Origin: JADFUS01 sp964368765
Lineage (GTDB): Bacteria > Bacteroidota > Bacteroidia > Bacteroidales > Rikenellaceae
Length of the DNA: 24,535 bases
Direction: 5' to 3'
Assembly (NCBI GenBank): GCA_964368765.1
Contig: CAYJCU010000022.1
Location: 1-24,535 of the forward strand
Below the pieces are notes generated by a model. It was given only the letters and a program-made list of their open reading frames with translations. It was not told where the DNA came from and searched no databases. This document shows positions 1 to 7,041 of this stretch, piece by piece (within the stretch, counting starts at the first letter, position 1; the number at the start of each line of letters is the position of its first letter). Made by a program: the position numbers and the translations under genes.

Positions 1-50
1 GGTAGATATGACGTGCATAAATTCAATCCTCAGGTTCGCCGGACACTACT
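1..50 (+). repeat. Dispersed repeat family R1, copy A (right-hand end only)
   Basis: The window opens inside the conserved right-hand block of a repeat that recurs at about 3.28, 6.99 and 9.47 kb. The block starts GGTAGATATGACGTGCATAA and ends with CCTCAGG at 28-34, followed by TTCGCCGGAC. The reverse complement of this end reads TGTCCGGCGAA, close to the TGTCCGGTAAA that starts the left end of other copies, as expected of terminal inverted repeats. The left part lies outside the window. It sits just beyond the stop codon of the minus-strand gene at 84-425. Confidence 0.8.
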
Positions 51-57
51 AAATATT

Positions 58-82
58 AACCTGAGTTTTAGAAACTCAGGTT
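58..82 (-). terminator. Hairpin downstream of the DUF5684-like gene
   Basis: A perfect 11-bp stem, AACCTGAGTTT (58-68) against AAACTCAGGTT (72-82), closes on a 3-nt loop directly after the stop codon at 84. It probably ends transcription of the minus-strand gene or protects its 3' end. The U tract on the minus strand is weak (AATATTT), so strong intrinsic termination is not certain. Confidence 0.6.
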
Positions 83-83
83 A

Positions 84-425
84 CTAATAGATTGATTTTA
101 TCTTATACTCAGCATCTGAGAATCCTAATATTAGGAAACAGATAAAAGGGAAGAATAATAGAAGCACTGTAAATAGGGTATCTTTACCAAAACGCTCTGA
201 TATGCCCACTAACATCAAGAAATAGAATACTACATTTACAACTGGAATGAAGTATAGTAAAATCCACCACGCAGGCTTACCTGCCACTCTCAATAGAGTT
301 ATGTAGTTATAGATTGGCACTATGGCCGCCCACCCTGGCTGCCCTGCCTTCTCAAACAGTTTCCAGAATCCTATTATAGGAATTAGGAAAAAAGCAATAG
401 AAAAAATAATCATCATAATCTTCAA
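84..425 (-). CDS. Small membrane protein, DUF5684-like
   Basis: This 113-aa protein is mostly hydrophobic, with about three predicted membrane segments (roughly residues 4-20, 50-73 and 84-101). Between the first two lies a motif resembling the DUF5684 family (WKLFEKAGQPGWAAIVPIYN, about residues 21-40), in which a Trp/Gly-rich stretch precedes a YN-containing helix. Members are often annotated as signal-peptidase-associated or hypothetical; no enzymatic function is established and none is visible here. The start at 425 could instead be Met4 or Met5 without losing the first helix. It is transcribed away from pta and is followed by a hairpin and the end of an R1 repeat. Family assignment is from memory of the motif. 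Confidence 0.75.
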   Translation of the reverse strand: MKIMMIIFSIAFFLIPIIGFWKLFEKAGQPGWAAIVPIYNYITLLRVAGKPAWWILLYFIPVVNVVFYFLMLVGISERFGKDTLFTVLLLFFPFICFLILGFSDAEYKIKSIY

Positions 426-584
426 TTTTTAAGTTAATAAATTCACTGCCGCAAAATAAGAAATAATTTTTAAATTATACAACAATAATTCGTTAAAATA
501 GAGCGAAAATAATGGTTTTGTTTTTGTTAAATTATTAACACAAAAATAATTACGAAAAAATATACAACTTTACGGAATAAATTT

Positions 585-592
585 TATCTTTG
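585..592 (+). promoter_or_regulatory. Putative Bacteroidota -7 box for pta-ackA
   Basis: TATCTTTG matches the Bacteroidota -7 consensus TAnnTTTG and lies about 50 nt before the pta start codon. No convincing TTTG -33 box is seen at 19-21 nt upstream. The surrounding sequence is very AT-rich. Confidence 0.5.
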
Positions 593-643
593 CAGTGCTT
601 ATAATGTATAAATTTAACAATCGAATAAAATAGAATTTTTAAA

Positions 644-1648
644 ATGGAATTAATTAATCAAATTAAGGCGAAAGCTAAAGAGAATCTTCAGAGAATAGTA
701 CTTCCTGAGGGAGAAGAGGAGCGCACTTTAAAAGCAGCTGGTGAGATAGTAAGAGATGGGTTAGCTGAGATTATACTTATCGGTAATCCTGAGGTTATTG
801 CTACTAATGCGGCTGAATGGGGTGTTGATAACCTAGACAAAATGACTGTTATCGACCCAAAAAACCATGCTAATAAGGCTAAGTATGTTGATCTTATGTT
901 ACAAATCCGTGGCAGCAAAGGTTTAACTCAAGAGCAGGCTGAGAAGTTAATTGAGGATCCTCTATACCTATCTGTTCTTATCATCAAGGCAGGAGATGCT
1001 GATGGTGAGGTTGCAGGTGCTAATAATGCAACAGGTGATGTTCTTCGTCCAGCTTTCCAATATGTTAAGACAAAGCCAGGTATCTCAGTAGTATCAGGTG
1101 CGTTTATTATGAATGTACCATCACAATTCGGAGATAACGGAGTTATGGTATTTGCTGATTGTGCTGTACATCCTAATCCAACTGCATCTGAATTAGCTCA
1201 GATAGCTGTTGCTACTGGTCACACAACACGTGCTATTGTGGGCATGGAGCCTCGTATTGCTATGTTAAGCTTCTCTACTATGGGATCTGCTAAACATGAG
1301 ATGGTTGATAAGGTTGTTGAGGCAACACGTATGGCTAAAGAGATGGACTCTACTCTATTAATTGAGGGTGAGCTACAAGCTGATGCTGCAATTGTTGAGT
1401 CTATCGGACAGAAAAAAGCTCCAGGTAGCGATATAGCTGGTCGTGCAAATGTTCTTGTTTTCCCAACACTAGAGGTGGGTAACATCGCATATAAGTTAGT
1501 TCAACGTATGGCTGGCGCAGATGCTGTTGGTCCTATATTACAAGGTATGGCAGCTCCTATCAACGACCTATCACGTGGTTGTTCTATCGAGGATATTGTT
1601 AGCTTAGTAGCTATCACAGCTGTTCAGTGCCAAGGCGAAAAGAAATAG
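644..1648 (+). CDS. pta: Phosphate acetyltransferase
   Basis: This 334-aa protein is the short (domain PTA_PTB only) form of phosphotransacetylase, which interconverts acetyl-CoA plus phosphate and acetyl-phosphate plus CoA in the cytosol. The C-terminal GPILQGMAAPINDLSRG segment is a family signature; Ser310-Arg311 correspond to the catalytic Ser/Arg pair known from the Methanosarcina enzyme. Length is typical of the single-domain type, without the N-terminal regulatory part found in the long enterobacterial protein. The start at 644 follows an AT-rich leader and gives the normal N-terminus. ackA begins 39 nt downstream on the same strand, so the two form the usual acetate fermentation/ATP-yielding operon. 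Confidence 0.97.
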   Translation: MELINQIKAKAKENLQRIVLPEGEEERTLKAAGEIVRDGLAEIILIGNPEVIATNAAEWGVDNLDKMTVIDPKNHANKAKYVDLMLQIRGSKGLTQEQAEKLIEDPLYLSVLIIKAGDADGEVAGANNATGDVLRPAFQYVKTKPGISVVSGAFIMNVPSQFGDNGVMVFADCAVHPNPTASELAQIAVATGHTTRAIVGMEPRIAMLSFSTMGSAKHEMVDKVVEATRMAKEMDSTLLIEGELQADAAIVESIGQKKAPGSDIAGRANVLVFPTLEVGNIAYKLVQRMAGADAVGPILQGMAAPINDLSRGCSIEDIVSLVAITAVQCQGEKK

Positions 1649-1687
1649 TAGGAGAAATAACTAAAAATTTAAATAATAATAAAAGAG

Positions 1688-2884
1688 ATGACAATTTTAG
1701 TATTAAACTGTGGTAGTTCTTCAATCAAGTACCAAGTAATTAAAATGAGTGAGGGTGGTCACGACCTATTAGCAAAGGGTGGCATTGAGCGTATTGGATT
1801 AGCTGAGGGTATCCTTACACATAAGCCAACAGGTAAAGGTAAGTATGAGGTTTTCCCTCCGATACCTGATCACACTGTGGGTATCAACCTTATCATTGAT
1901 GCTATTACTAGCCCAGAGCATGGTGTTATTGCACTTGAGGATATTAACGCTGTTGGTCACCGTGTGGCACACGGAGGAGAGTTCTTCACACAAAGTGTTA
2001 TTATAGATGAGGATGTAAAAGCTAAGATAGAGCAACTATTTGAGCTTGCTCCACTTCACAACCCAGCACACATGAAAGGTATTCTTGCTATTGAGCAGTT
2101 ATTACCATCAGTTGAGCAGGTTGCTGTTTTTGATACATCATTCCACCAAACAATACCACAAGAGAACTATATGTATGCCCTTCCTTACAGCTACTATGAG
2201 GATATGAAGGTACGTAAGTATGGTTTCCACGGTACATCTCACAAATATGTTGCTGAGAAGGCTGCTGAGTTTGCTGGTGTAGATATTAACAACTCTAAAA
2301 TCATCACTTGCCACATAGGTAATGGTGCATCTATCACTGCTATCGTTAATGGTAAATCATTCGACACATCAATGGGATTCACTCCAGTAGATGGACTTGT
2401 AATGGGTACTCGTTGTGGTACTGTTGATCCAGGAGCTCTTTTATATATTGCTAACAAAGAGGGTCTATCTTTAGATGGTATCTCTGATCTTATTAACAAA
2501 AAATCTGGTCTTTCGGGTGTATCTGGAATCTCTAACGACATGCGTGATATTCACAGTGGCGTAGAGGCAGGTAATGAGCGTGCGAAAATTGCTCTAGACC
2601 TAATTGTTAAGAGTATTAAGTTCTATATCGGTGGTTATGCTGCTGAGATGAACGGTGTTGATATGATTGTATTTACTGGTGGTGTAGGCGAGAACGACGA
2701 TATAGTACGTAAGGCTGTATGTGAGACAATCTCTTACCTAGGCGTTACATTTAACGAGGCTAACAACAATATCCGTGGCGAAGAGGTTCTTCTTTCTCAA
2801 CCAGAGGGTAAAGTTAAGGTTGTTATCTGCCCTACTGATGAGGAGTTAGTTATTGCTACTGACACTTTCAAACTAGTTAAGTAA
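1688..2884 (+). CDS. ackA: Acetate kinase
   Basis: This 398-aa ASKHA-fold kinase converts acetyl-phosphate plus ADP to acetate plus ATP, completing the pathway started by pta. Expected active-site residues are visible: Asn7 in the N-terminal VLNCGSSSIKYQ motif, Arg92 in GHRVAHGG, Asp149 in VFDTSFHQ, His181 in GFHGTSHKY, Arg242 in MGTRCGTVDPG, and Glu385 near the C-terminus (PTDEELVIA). FTGGVGEND is the adenosine-binding signature. The length is standard. It is co-directional with pta and followed by a terminator-like hairpin at 2975-3012. Confidence 0.98.
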   Translation: MTILVLNCGSSSIKYQVIKMSEGGHDLLAKGGIERIGLAEGILTHKPTGKGKYEVFPPIPDHTVGINLIIDAITSPEHGVIALEDINAVGHRVAHGGEFFTQSVIIDEDVKAKIEQLFELAPLHNPAHMKGILAIEQLLPSVEQVAVFDTSFHQTIPQENYMYALPYSYYEDMKVRKYGFHGTSHKYVAEKAAEFAGVDINNSKIITCHIGNGASITAIVNGKSFDTSMGFTPVDGLVMGTRCGTVDPGALLYIANKEGLSLDGISDLINKKSGLSGVSGISNDMRDIHSGVEAGNERAKIALDLIVKSIKFYIGGYAAEMNGVDMIVFTGGVGENDDIVRKAVCETISYLGVTFNEANNNIRGEEVLLSQPEGKVKVVICPTDEELVIATDTFKLVK

Positions 2885-2974
2885 TTCTAATTAGGCATAT
2901 CTACCAAATAAAGGGGAAGAGAGAGAATGATATACTACCCCGATAGATTGGACAGATTAAATAATATTTTAAGC

Positions 2975-3012
2975 GAAAAGAGCTCGGTATTTTACTGGGC
3001 TCTTTTCTTTTG
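2975..3012 (+). terminator. Terminator after pta-ackA
   Basis: GAAAAGAGC (2975-2983) pairs with GCTCTTTTC (2999-3007) and is followed by a T-rich run, CTTTTCTTTTG. This has the form of an intrinsic terminator about 90 nt after the ackA stop. Apart from this hairpin and the repeats that follow, I see nothing coding in 2885-3502. Confidence 0.75.
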
Positions 3013-3072
3013 TTGTGGGTCAAATTGAAAATTAGGTGGGGAATAAAAAGCAATCGTATAAATTTTATTGAC

Positions 3073-3118
3073 GTTCGGAAAAAATCAAAATTTTTGTTTT
3101 TGTAAGCCCCTATAATTT
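3073..3118 (-). repeat. Inverted fragment of repeat family R1
   Basis: The stretch from 3077 to 3118 is nearly the reverse complement of the inner part of R1 copy D (about 9382-9423), including GTAAGCCCCTATAATTT. It lies directly left of, and opposite to, copy B, so it can pair with 3191-3235 to make an arm of more than 40 bp. It begins GTTCGGAAAAAATC, which resembles the R1 left end GTCCGGTAAAAAAATC. It may be an internally deleted inverted copy. Confidence 0.7.
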
Positions 3119-3336
3119 AAATTATTATTGTCCGGTAAAAAAATCAAAAAACCTATTAACTATCTATTCTACAACAAATTAATCGTGATTAAAATTGCAG
3201 GGGCTTACAAAACTGAAATTTTGATTTTTTTTACCTCTAGAAGTACCAGTTTACCCAAAATTGGATTTAGGTGCGTTTTAGGGTAGATATGACGTGCATA
3301 AATTCAATCCTCAGGTTCGCCGAACAACAATAATTT
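3119..3336 (+). repeat. Dispersed repeat family R1, copy B (full length, MITE-like)
   Basis: This is the most complete copy, 218 bp. The ends form an inverted repeat: AAATTATTATTGTCCGG (3119-3135) against the reverse complement of 3320-3336, AAATTATTGTTGTTCGG, identical at 15 of 17 positions. Inside, GGTAAAAAAATCAAAA (3134-3149) faces TTTTGATTTTTTTTACC (3219-3235). A conserved right-hand block from about 3254 to 3315 includes CCAAAATTGGATTTAGG, then GGGTAGATATGACGTGCATA, then ATTCAATCCTCAGG. No open reading frame of note and no clear target-site duplication are seen. The size, the terminal inverted repeats and the lack of coding fit a miniature inverted-repeat element, but this is inference. 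Confidence 0.8.
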
Positions 3337-3411
3337 AAAAAGTCATAAAACCATCTTAGTTTATAGGCACTATTAATTGTACAAATATGAGTATTGATAA
3401 TTTCAATCGAT

Positions 3412-3447
3412 TTTGGTTGATAAACAGGTTTAAATAGTATAACTTTG
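3412..3447 (+). promoter_or_regulatory. Putative ahpCF promoter
   Basis: TAACTTTG at 3440-3447 matches the Bacteroidota -7 consensus. A TTTTGGTTG stretch ends at 3419, giving a 20-nt spacer from its final TTG, which is right for a -33 box. The start codon lies 55 nt further on. Just upstream at 3393-3407 is the short inverted repeat ATTGA-TAATT-TCAAT, which could be an operator; ahpC is commonly under OxyR or PerR control, but I cannot assign a regulator. Confidence 0.6.
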
Positions 3448-3502
3448 CAAAAGGATAAGAGACAGTTACTAAAAAAAATAATAATTTTAAAACAGAAAAA
3501 AA

Positions 3503-4069
3503 ATGGAATCAATTATCAATTCAATGTTGCCAGATTTTACAGTTCAGGCATATCAAAATGGCGAATTTAAAACAGTATCATCAGAGGATGTAAAGGGCAA
3601 ATGGGCAATTTTCTTCTTCTATCCAGCAGACTTTACCTTTGTGTGTCCAACAGAACTTGTTGATATGGCAGATAAATATGCCGATTTTCAAGCTATGGGA
3701 GTAGAGGTATACTCAGTTAGCTGTGACTCACACTTCGTGCATAAGGCATGGGCTGACGCTTCGGATAGTATCAAGAAGATTAACTACCCTATGCTTGCCG
3801 ATCCAACAGGTATGCTTGCTCGTGCCTTTGGTGTTATGATTGAAGAGGCTGGAATGGCATACCGTGGAACATTTGTTGTAAATCCAGAGGGTCTTGTGAA
3901 ACTAGCTGAAATTCAAGATAACTCAATTGGGCGTAACGCTGACGAGTTACTACGCAAGGTAAAAGCGGCTCAATTCGTAGCATCACACGATGGTGAGGTA
4001 TGTCCAGCTAAGTGGAGCGAGGGTGCTGATACACTAAAACCAAGTATTGACTTGGTAGGTAAAATCTAA
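3503..4069 (+). CDS. ahpC: Alkyl hydroperoxide reductase subunit C (2-Cys peroxiredoxin)
   Basis: This 188-aa protein is a typical 2-Cys peroxiredoxin that reduces hydrogen peroxide, organic peroxides and peroxynitrite. The peroxidatic cysteine is Cys48 in FTFVCPTEL and the resolving cysteine is Cys167 in GEVCPAKW. The C-terminus (PSIDLVGKI) closely resembles that of the enterobacterial AhpC. Its reductant partner ahpF begins five bases downstream, so the pair is co-transcribed and works as the two-component peroxidase. A good -7/-33 promoter lies upstream. Expression is probably oxidative-stress inducible by analogy with the family; no regulator site is proven. Confidence 0.98.
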   Translation: MESIINSMLPDFTVQAYQNGEFKTVSSEDVKGKWAIFFFYPADFTFVCPTELVDMADKYADFQAMGVEVYSVSCDSHFVHKAWADASDSIKKINYPMLADPTGMLARAFGVMIEEAGMAYRGTFVVNPEGLVKLAEIQDNSIGRNADELLRKVKAAQFVASHDGEVCPAKWSEGADTLKPSIDLVGKI

Positions 4070-4074
4070 AGGTC

Positions 4075-5622
4075 ATGTTAGATAGTGCATTAAAGGAGCA
4101 GTTGAGGGGTATTTTCTCTCAACTCAGCTCCCAATATACGCTACTTGTAGAGCTTAAAGCAGACTACGCAAAGGCAAACGAAATGTTAGAACTATTGCGA
4201 GATGTGGAGCAGACAAGTGCAAATATTGAACTAAAAGTAGTAGAGGGCGAGGCACTAAAACTCTCTCTTGTACGTAATGGTGTGATAAGTGGTGTGAGTT
4301 TTAGGGCTGTGCCTAATGGCCACGAATTCACCTCTCTGCTATTGGCTATTCTGAACCTTGACGGGAAGGGCAAAAACCTACCCGATGAATTTACTCAACA
4401 GCGCATTAAGTCGCTCAAAGGGGAGATAAATCTCACCACTTATATGTCGCTGACCTGTACTAACTGCCCTGATGTTGTACAGTCGTTAAATATTATGTCA
4501 ATTCTCAATGAGCGCATCAAGCACGAAGCTGTAGATGGTTCATTATATCAAGAGGAGGTCGAAAGTTTAGGTGTACAATCTGTCCCAACTGTTTATGCCG
4601 ATGGCGAATTGTTTCATGTTGGGCGAGGAGGCATAGCCGAACTTCTCACAAAACTTGAAGATAAGTATGGAGCGGAAAAGAGCGAGCAGAAATTAACACG
4701 CAGTTATGATGTTGCCATTGCAGGTGGAGGTCCTGCAGGTGCAACAGCAGCTCTATACCTTGCACGTAAGGGCTTGAGCGTAGCGGTTGTAGCTGAACGC
4801 ATCGGGGGGCAAGTAAACGAGACCTCTGCTATTGAAAATATCCCCTCTATCCCTTCAACAACGGGTACAACTCTGGCAACGGATCTGAAACGCCATATGG
4901 CAGAGTTGAAAAATATTGATATTCTCGAAAACCGCACAATAGAGAGCGTAGAAAGCGACACCGCAATTAAAAGATTATATATCAAGGGCGGAGAAACAAT
5001 CGAAGCAGAGCAACTTATTATAGCAACTGGCGCACAATGGAGACGCCTAAATATCGAAGGAGAGGCTGAGTATATAGGTCGTGGTGTAGCGTTCTGTCCT
5101 CATTGCGATGGTCCTCTATTCAAAGGTAAGAGAGTTGCAGTAATAGGTGGCGGAAACTCTGGCGTGGAGGCTGCAATAGATTTATCTGGTATTTGCGAAA
5201 AGGTCTATCTATATGAGTTCTTAGACTCTTTAAAAGCTGATGATGTACTGCAAAATAAGGTTCGCTCTCTTGATAATGTTGAGGTATTTACCTCATACCA
5301 AACAACAAAAATAGTTGGTGATGGAGCAAAAGTGGTCGCCTTGGAAGCCAAGAACCGCAAGAGTGAAGAGCTGGAACTGGTGGATATTGACGGCATATTT
5401 ATCCAGATAGGGCTCTCTGCTAACTCTGCACTATTTGCTGATTTAGTAAACCGCAACGGCGCAGGTGAGATAGAGGTAGATCGCAACGGGCGCACTTCGC
5501 ATAAAGGAGTATATGCCGCAGGCGATGTTACAGATGTGAGTTATAAGCAGATAATTATCTCTATGGGAGAGGGTGCAAAAGCTGCATTAGCTACTTTTGA
5601 TGATAAGATTCGAGGGATATAA
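4075..5622 (+). CDS. ahpF: Alkyl hydroperoxide reductase subunit F
   Basis: This 515-aa flavoprotein disulfide reductase passes electrons from NAD(P)H through FAD to AhpC. The order of parts is standard: an N-terminal double thioredoxin-like domain with redox pair Cys128/Cys131 (SLTCTNCPD), then an FAD-binding GGGPAG at 217-222, a second redox pair Cys341/Cys344 (AFCPHCDG), and a nucleotide-binding IGGGNSG at 357-363. The spacing matches E. coli AhpF (about 521 aa). The start is 5 nt after the ahpC stop with AAAGG just upstream, indicating coupled translation. The transcript probably ends at the hairpins at 5645-5735. Confidence 0.98.
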   Translation: MLDSALKEQLRGIFSQLSSQYTLLVELKADYAKANEMLELLRDVEQTSANIELKVVEGEALKLSLVRNGVISGVSFRAVPNGHEFTSLLLAILNLDGKGKNLPDEFTQQRIKSLKGEINLTTYMSLTCTNCPDVVQSLNIMSILNERIKHEAVDGSLYQEEVESLGVQSVPTVYADGELFHVGRGGIAELLTKLEDKYGAEKSEQKLTRSYDVAIAGGGPAGATAALYLARKGLSVAVVAERIGGQVNETSAIENIPSIPSTTGTTLATDLKRHMAELKNIDILENRTIESVESDTAIKRLYIKGGETIEAEQLIIATGAQWRRLNIEGEAEYIGRGVAFCPHCDGPLFKGKRVAVIGGGNSGVEAAIDLSGICEKVYLYEFLDSLKADDVLQNKVRSLDNVEVFTSYQTTKIVGDGAKVVALEAKNRKSEELELVDIDGIFIQIGLSANSALFADLVNRNGAGEIEVDRNGRTSHKGVYAAGDVTDVSYKQIIISMGEGAKAALATFDDKIRGI

Positions 5623-5644
5623 AATGTGTGTAAAATGTCTATAA

Positions 5645-5682
5645 AAAAGAAAAGGAGAACCATTAGGAACTCCTTTTCTTTT
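5645..5682. terminator. Bidirectional terminator-like hairpin after ahpF
   Basis: AAAAGAAAAGGAG (5645-5657) pairs perfectly with CTCCTTTTCTTTT (5670-5682) around a 12-nt loop. The stem itself supplies an A run on one side and a T run on the other, so it can act for ahpF on the plus strand and for the convergent lipoprotein gene on the minus strand. Confidence 0.8.
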
Positions 5683-5690
5683 GCACCATT

Positions 5691-5735
5691 ATTAAGGACA
5701 ATTCGCGGAGCAGAGTTTCGCGAATTGTCCTTAAT
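5691..5735. terminator. Second, perfect 17-bp inverted repeat
   Basis: ATTAAGGACAATTCGCG (5691-5707) and CGCGAATTGTCCTTAAT (5719-5735) are exact reverse complements around an 11-nt loop. It lies nine bases beyond the first hairpin and 28 bases from the stop codon of the convergent gene. It is likely the main terminator for the minus-strand gene, though a protein-binding palindrome is not excluded. Confidence 0.7.
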
Positions 5736-5763
5736 AAAATAGCATGAAATGGGGTTGAATCAA

Positions 5764-6810
5764 TTAGTCTTCAACCTCTATCTCGCCCTCTATCACAGAG
5801 TATACACCATTACGTTGGATTAGCTCAAACGATGCCTCATACTCAACACCATTAATTGTGTACTCAATATCAACCTCTACTTTTATCTCTTCATCATTGC
5901 TAGCCTCGCCCTTGAGCTTAACCTCAGCTTCGTCATTAGGCAACTCTAAATCAGCATGATAAGTCTCATAATAGGCGATAATTGTATTTTTTAACTCAGA
6001 AGGCATTTCTCTATAAGTAGTCTCCATCTCAGTCTCATATTCATAACCAATAACTTCATAAGTTGTTGCATTAAGTTCTAACTCTAATTCGCTATCATCT
6101 TTAGATATAATAACAACATCAACCTCTATTTTATTATCATCAAGCTCTGCATCAATGATTAAAATATCGCTCTTATCATCAGTAAATTCCATCTTTATCA
6201 TGAACTCCTCTACACTCTCCTGCATAGCTTGATTGATAACCAGTTTATCGTTGTCATCATCATCGTTATCATCATCTAGCTCCTCTTTTTTGAAGATTAG
6301 TTTACCATCAGCATCAAATTTAAGCTCAGCCTCCATACCCTCGTTAGCTGCAATACCATCAAGCTCGATTTCATAAATTACAACCTTCTCTGTATTGTCA
6401 TCATCATCACGAGAATCAATATCTTTTTCAATCTCTTCAATAGTCCAAAGTGTTGCATCAGCATAAACAGTCTCATCGAATGAGTTTTGCACACTTGTAG
6501 GTAGTTTAGATAGTTCGCCGTTAAGATTTTGATTACTCTTAACCTCGTTGGCATCATCGCCATCAACCTCATACCAAACAGTATAGTTAGTATCGTCGCT
6601 CTTTGTTACACTACTCTTAAATTTAGCTACTTGATAATCGCTTTGAGTACTCCAAGAGATGTTAGTAGCATCAGGATAGTTAGCAATAAGAGCTCTCTCT
6701 GCTACCTCATAACCTGTTGGTGTAGTTGTCTCTTCAATCTTGTTGTCATCACCACAAGATGTTGCCATAACTGCAACACCTAAAGCCATTAAAAATGATA
6801 ATTTTTTCAT
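5764..6810 (-). CDS. Acidic PepSY-like lipoprotein
   Basis: This 348-aa protein begins with a type II signal peptide (MKKLSFLMALGVAVMATSC) whose lipobox cysteine is Cys19. The acidic GDD just after it resembles the Bacteroidota signal for surface export, so it may face outward. The mature part appears to hold three or four degenerate repeats of the PepSY-like/BLIP-like type (DUF2874-like): for example ALIANYPDATNISW near 40-53, SFDETVYADATLW near 110-122, and ALKNTIIAYYETYHADLE-like sequence near 272-289. The protein is very acidic, with Asp/Asn runs near 134-139 and 179-188. It stands alone between a terminator pair and its own promoter. The molecular role is unknown; inhibitor or calcium-binding functions are guesses. 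Confidence 0.85.
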   Translation of the reverse strand: MKKLSFLMALGVAVMATSCGDDNKIEETTTPTGYEVAERALIANYPDATNISWSTQSDYQVAKFKSSVTKSDDTNYTVWYEVDGDDANEVKSNQNLNGELSKLPTSVQNSFDETVYADATLWTIEEIEKDIDSRDDDDNTEKVVIYEIELDGIAANEGMEAELKFDADGKLIFKKEELDDDNDDDDNDKLVINQAMQESVEEFMIKMEFTDDKSDILIIDAELDDNKIEVDVVIISKDDSELELELNATTYEVIGYEYETEMETTYREMPSELKNTIIAYYETYHADLELPNDEAEVKLKGEASNDEEIKVEVDIEYTINGVEYEASFELIQRNGVYSVIEGEIEVED

Positions 6811-6907
6811 ATTAATTCACTGGGTTCGTTTATTTAGACATTAAATTTAGCCCTCAACTCTATTGTGAACCCTACAATATAGCGAGCACTTAGTATATTT
6901 ACAAGAG

Positions 6908-6939
6908 CAAAATTACAAATAACAAAATAAAAAAACAAC
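6908..6939 (-). promoter_or_regulatory. Putative promoter of the acidic lipoprotein gene
   Basis: Read on the minus strand, TAATTTTG (6908-6915) matches TAnnTTTG, with GTTG at 6936-6939 as a -33 element after a 20-nt spacer. The leader to the start codon at 6810 would be about 90 nt. Confidence 0.5.
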
Positions 6940-6971
6940 ACAATAAAAAAGAAATTATATAGTTGCGTGGA

Positions 6972-7037
6972 GGATTTAGATGTGTTTTAGGGTAGATATG
7001 ACGTGTATAAATTCAATCCGCAGTTCCCGTAACACTC
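6972..7037 (+). repeat. Dispersed repeat family R1, copy C (left-truncated)
   Basis: From GGATTTAGATGTGTTTTAGG onward this matches the right-hand block of the other R1 copies, including GGTAGATATGACGTGTATAA and ATTCAATCC. The left two thirds (the AT-rich inverted-repeat part) are absent. The end has drifted (CGCAGTTCCCGTAACAC). It abuts the stop codon of the lysO C-terminal gene at 7042. Confidence 0.75.
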
Positions 7038-7041
7038 TAGA

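Noticed and set aside
2896..2905. CATATCTACC, the reverse complement of the R1 core GGTAGATATG, just after ackA.
   Set aside because: The match stops at ten bases and no flanking R1 sequence can be aligned, so it is best treated as chance.
3267..3512. An 81-codon minus-strand frame across the R1 right end and the ahpC promoter.
   Set aside because: It overlaps the ahpC start and promoter, consists of low-complexity Phe/Ile/Leu-rich sequence, and has no homology I recognise.
6529..6783. An 84-codon plus-strand frame inside the acidic lipoprotein gene.
   Set aside because: It is a shadow of the minus-strand gene, whose signal peptide and repeats are convincing.
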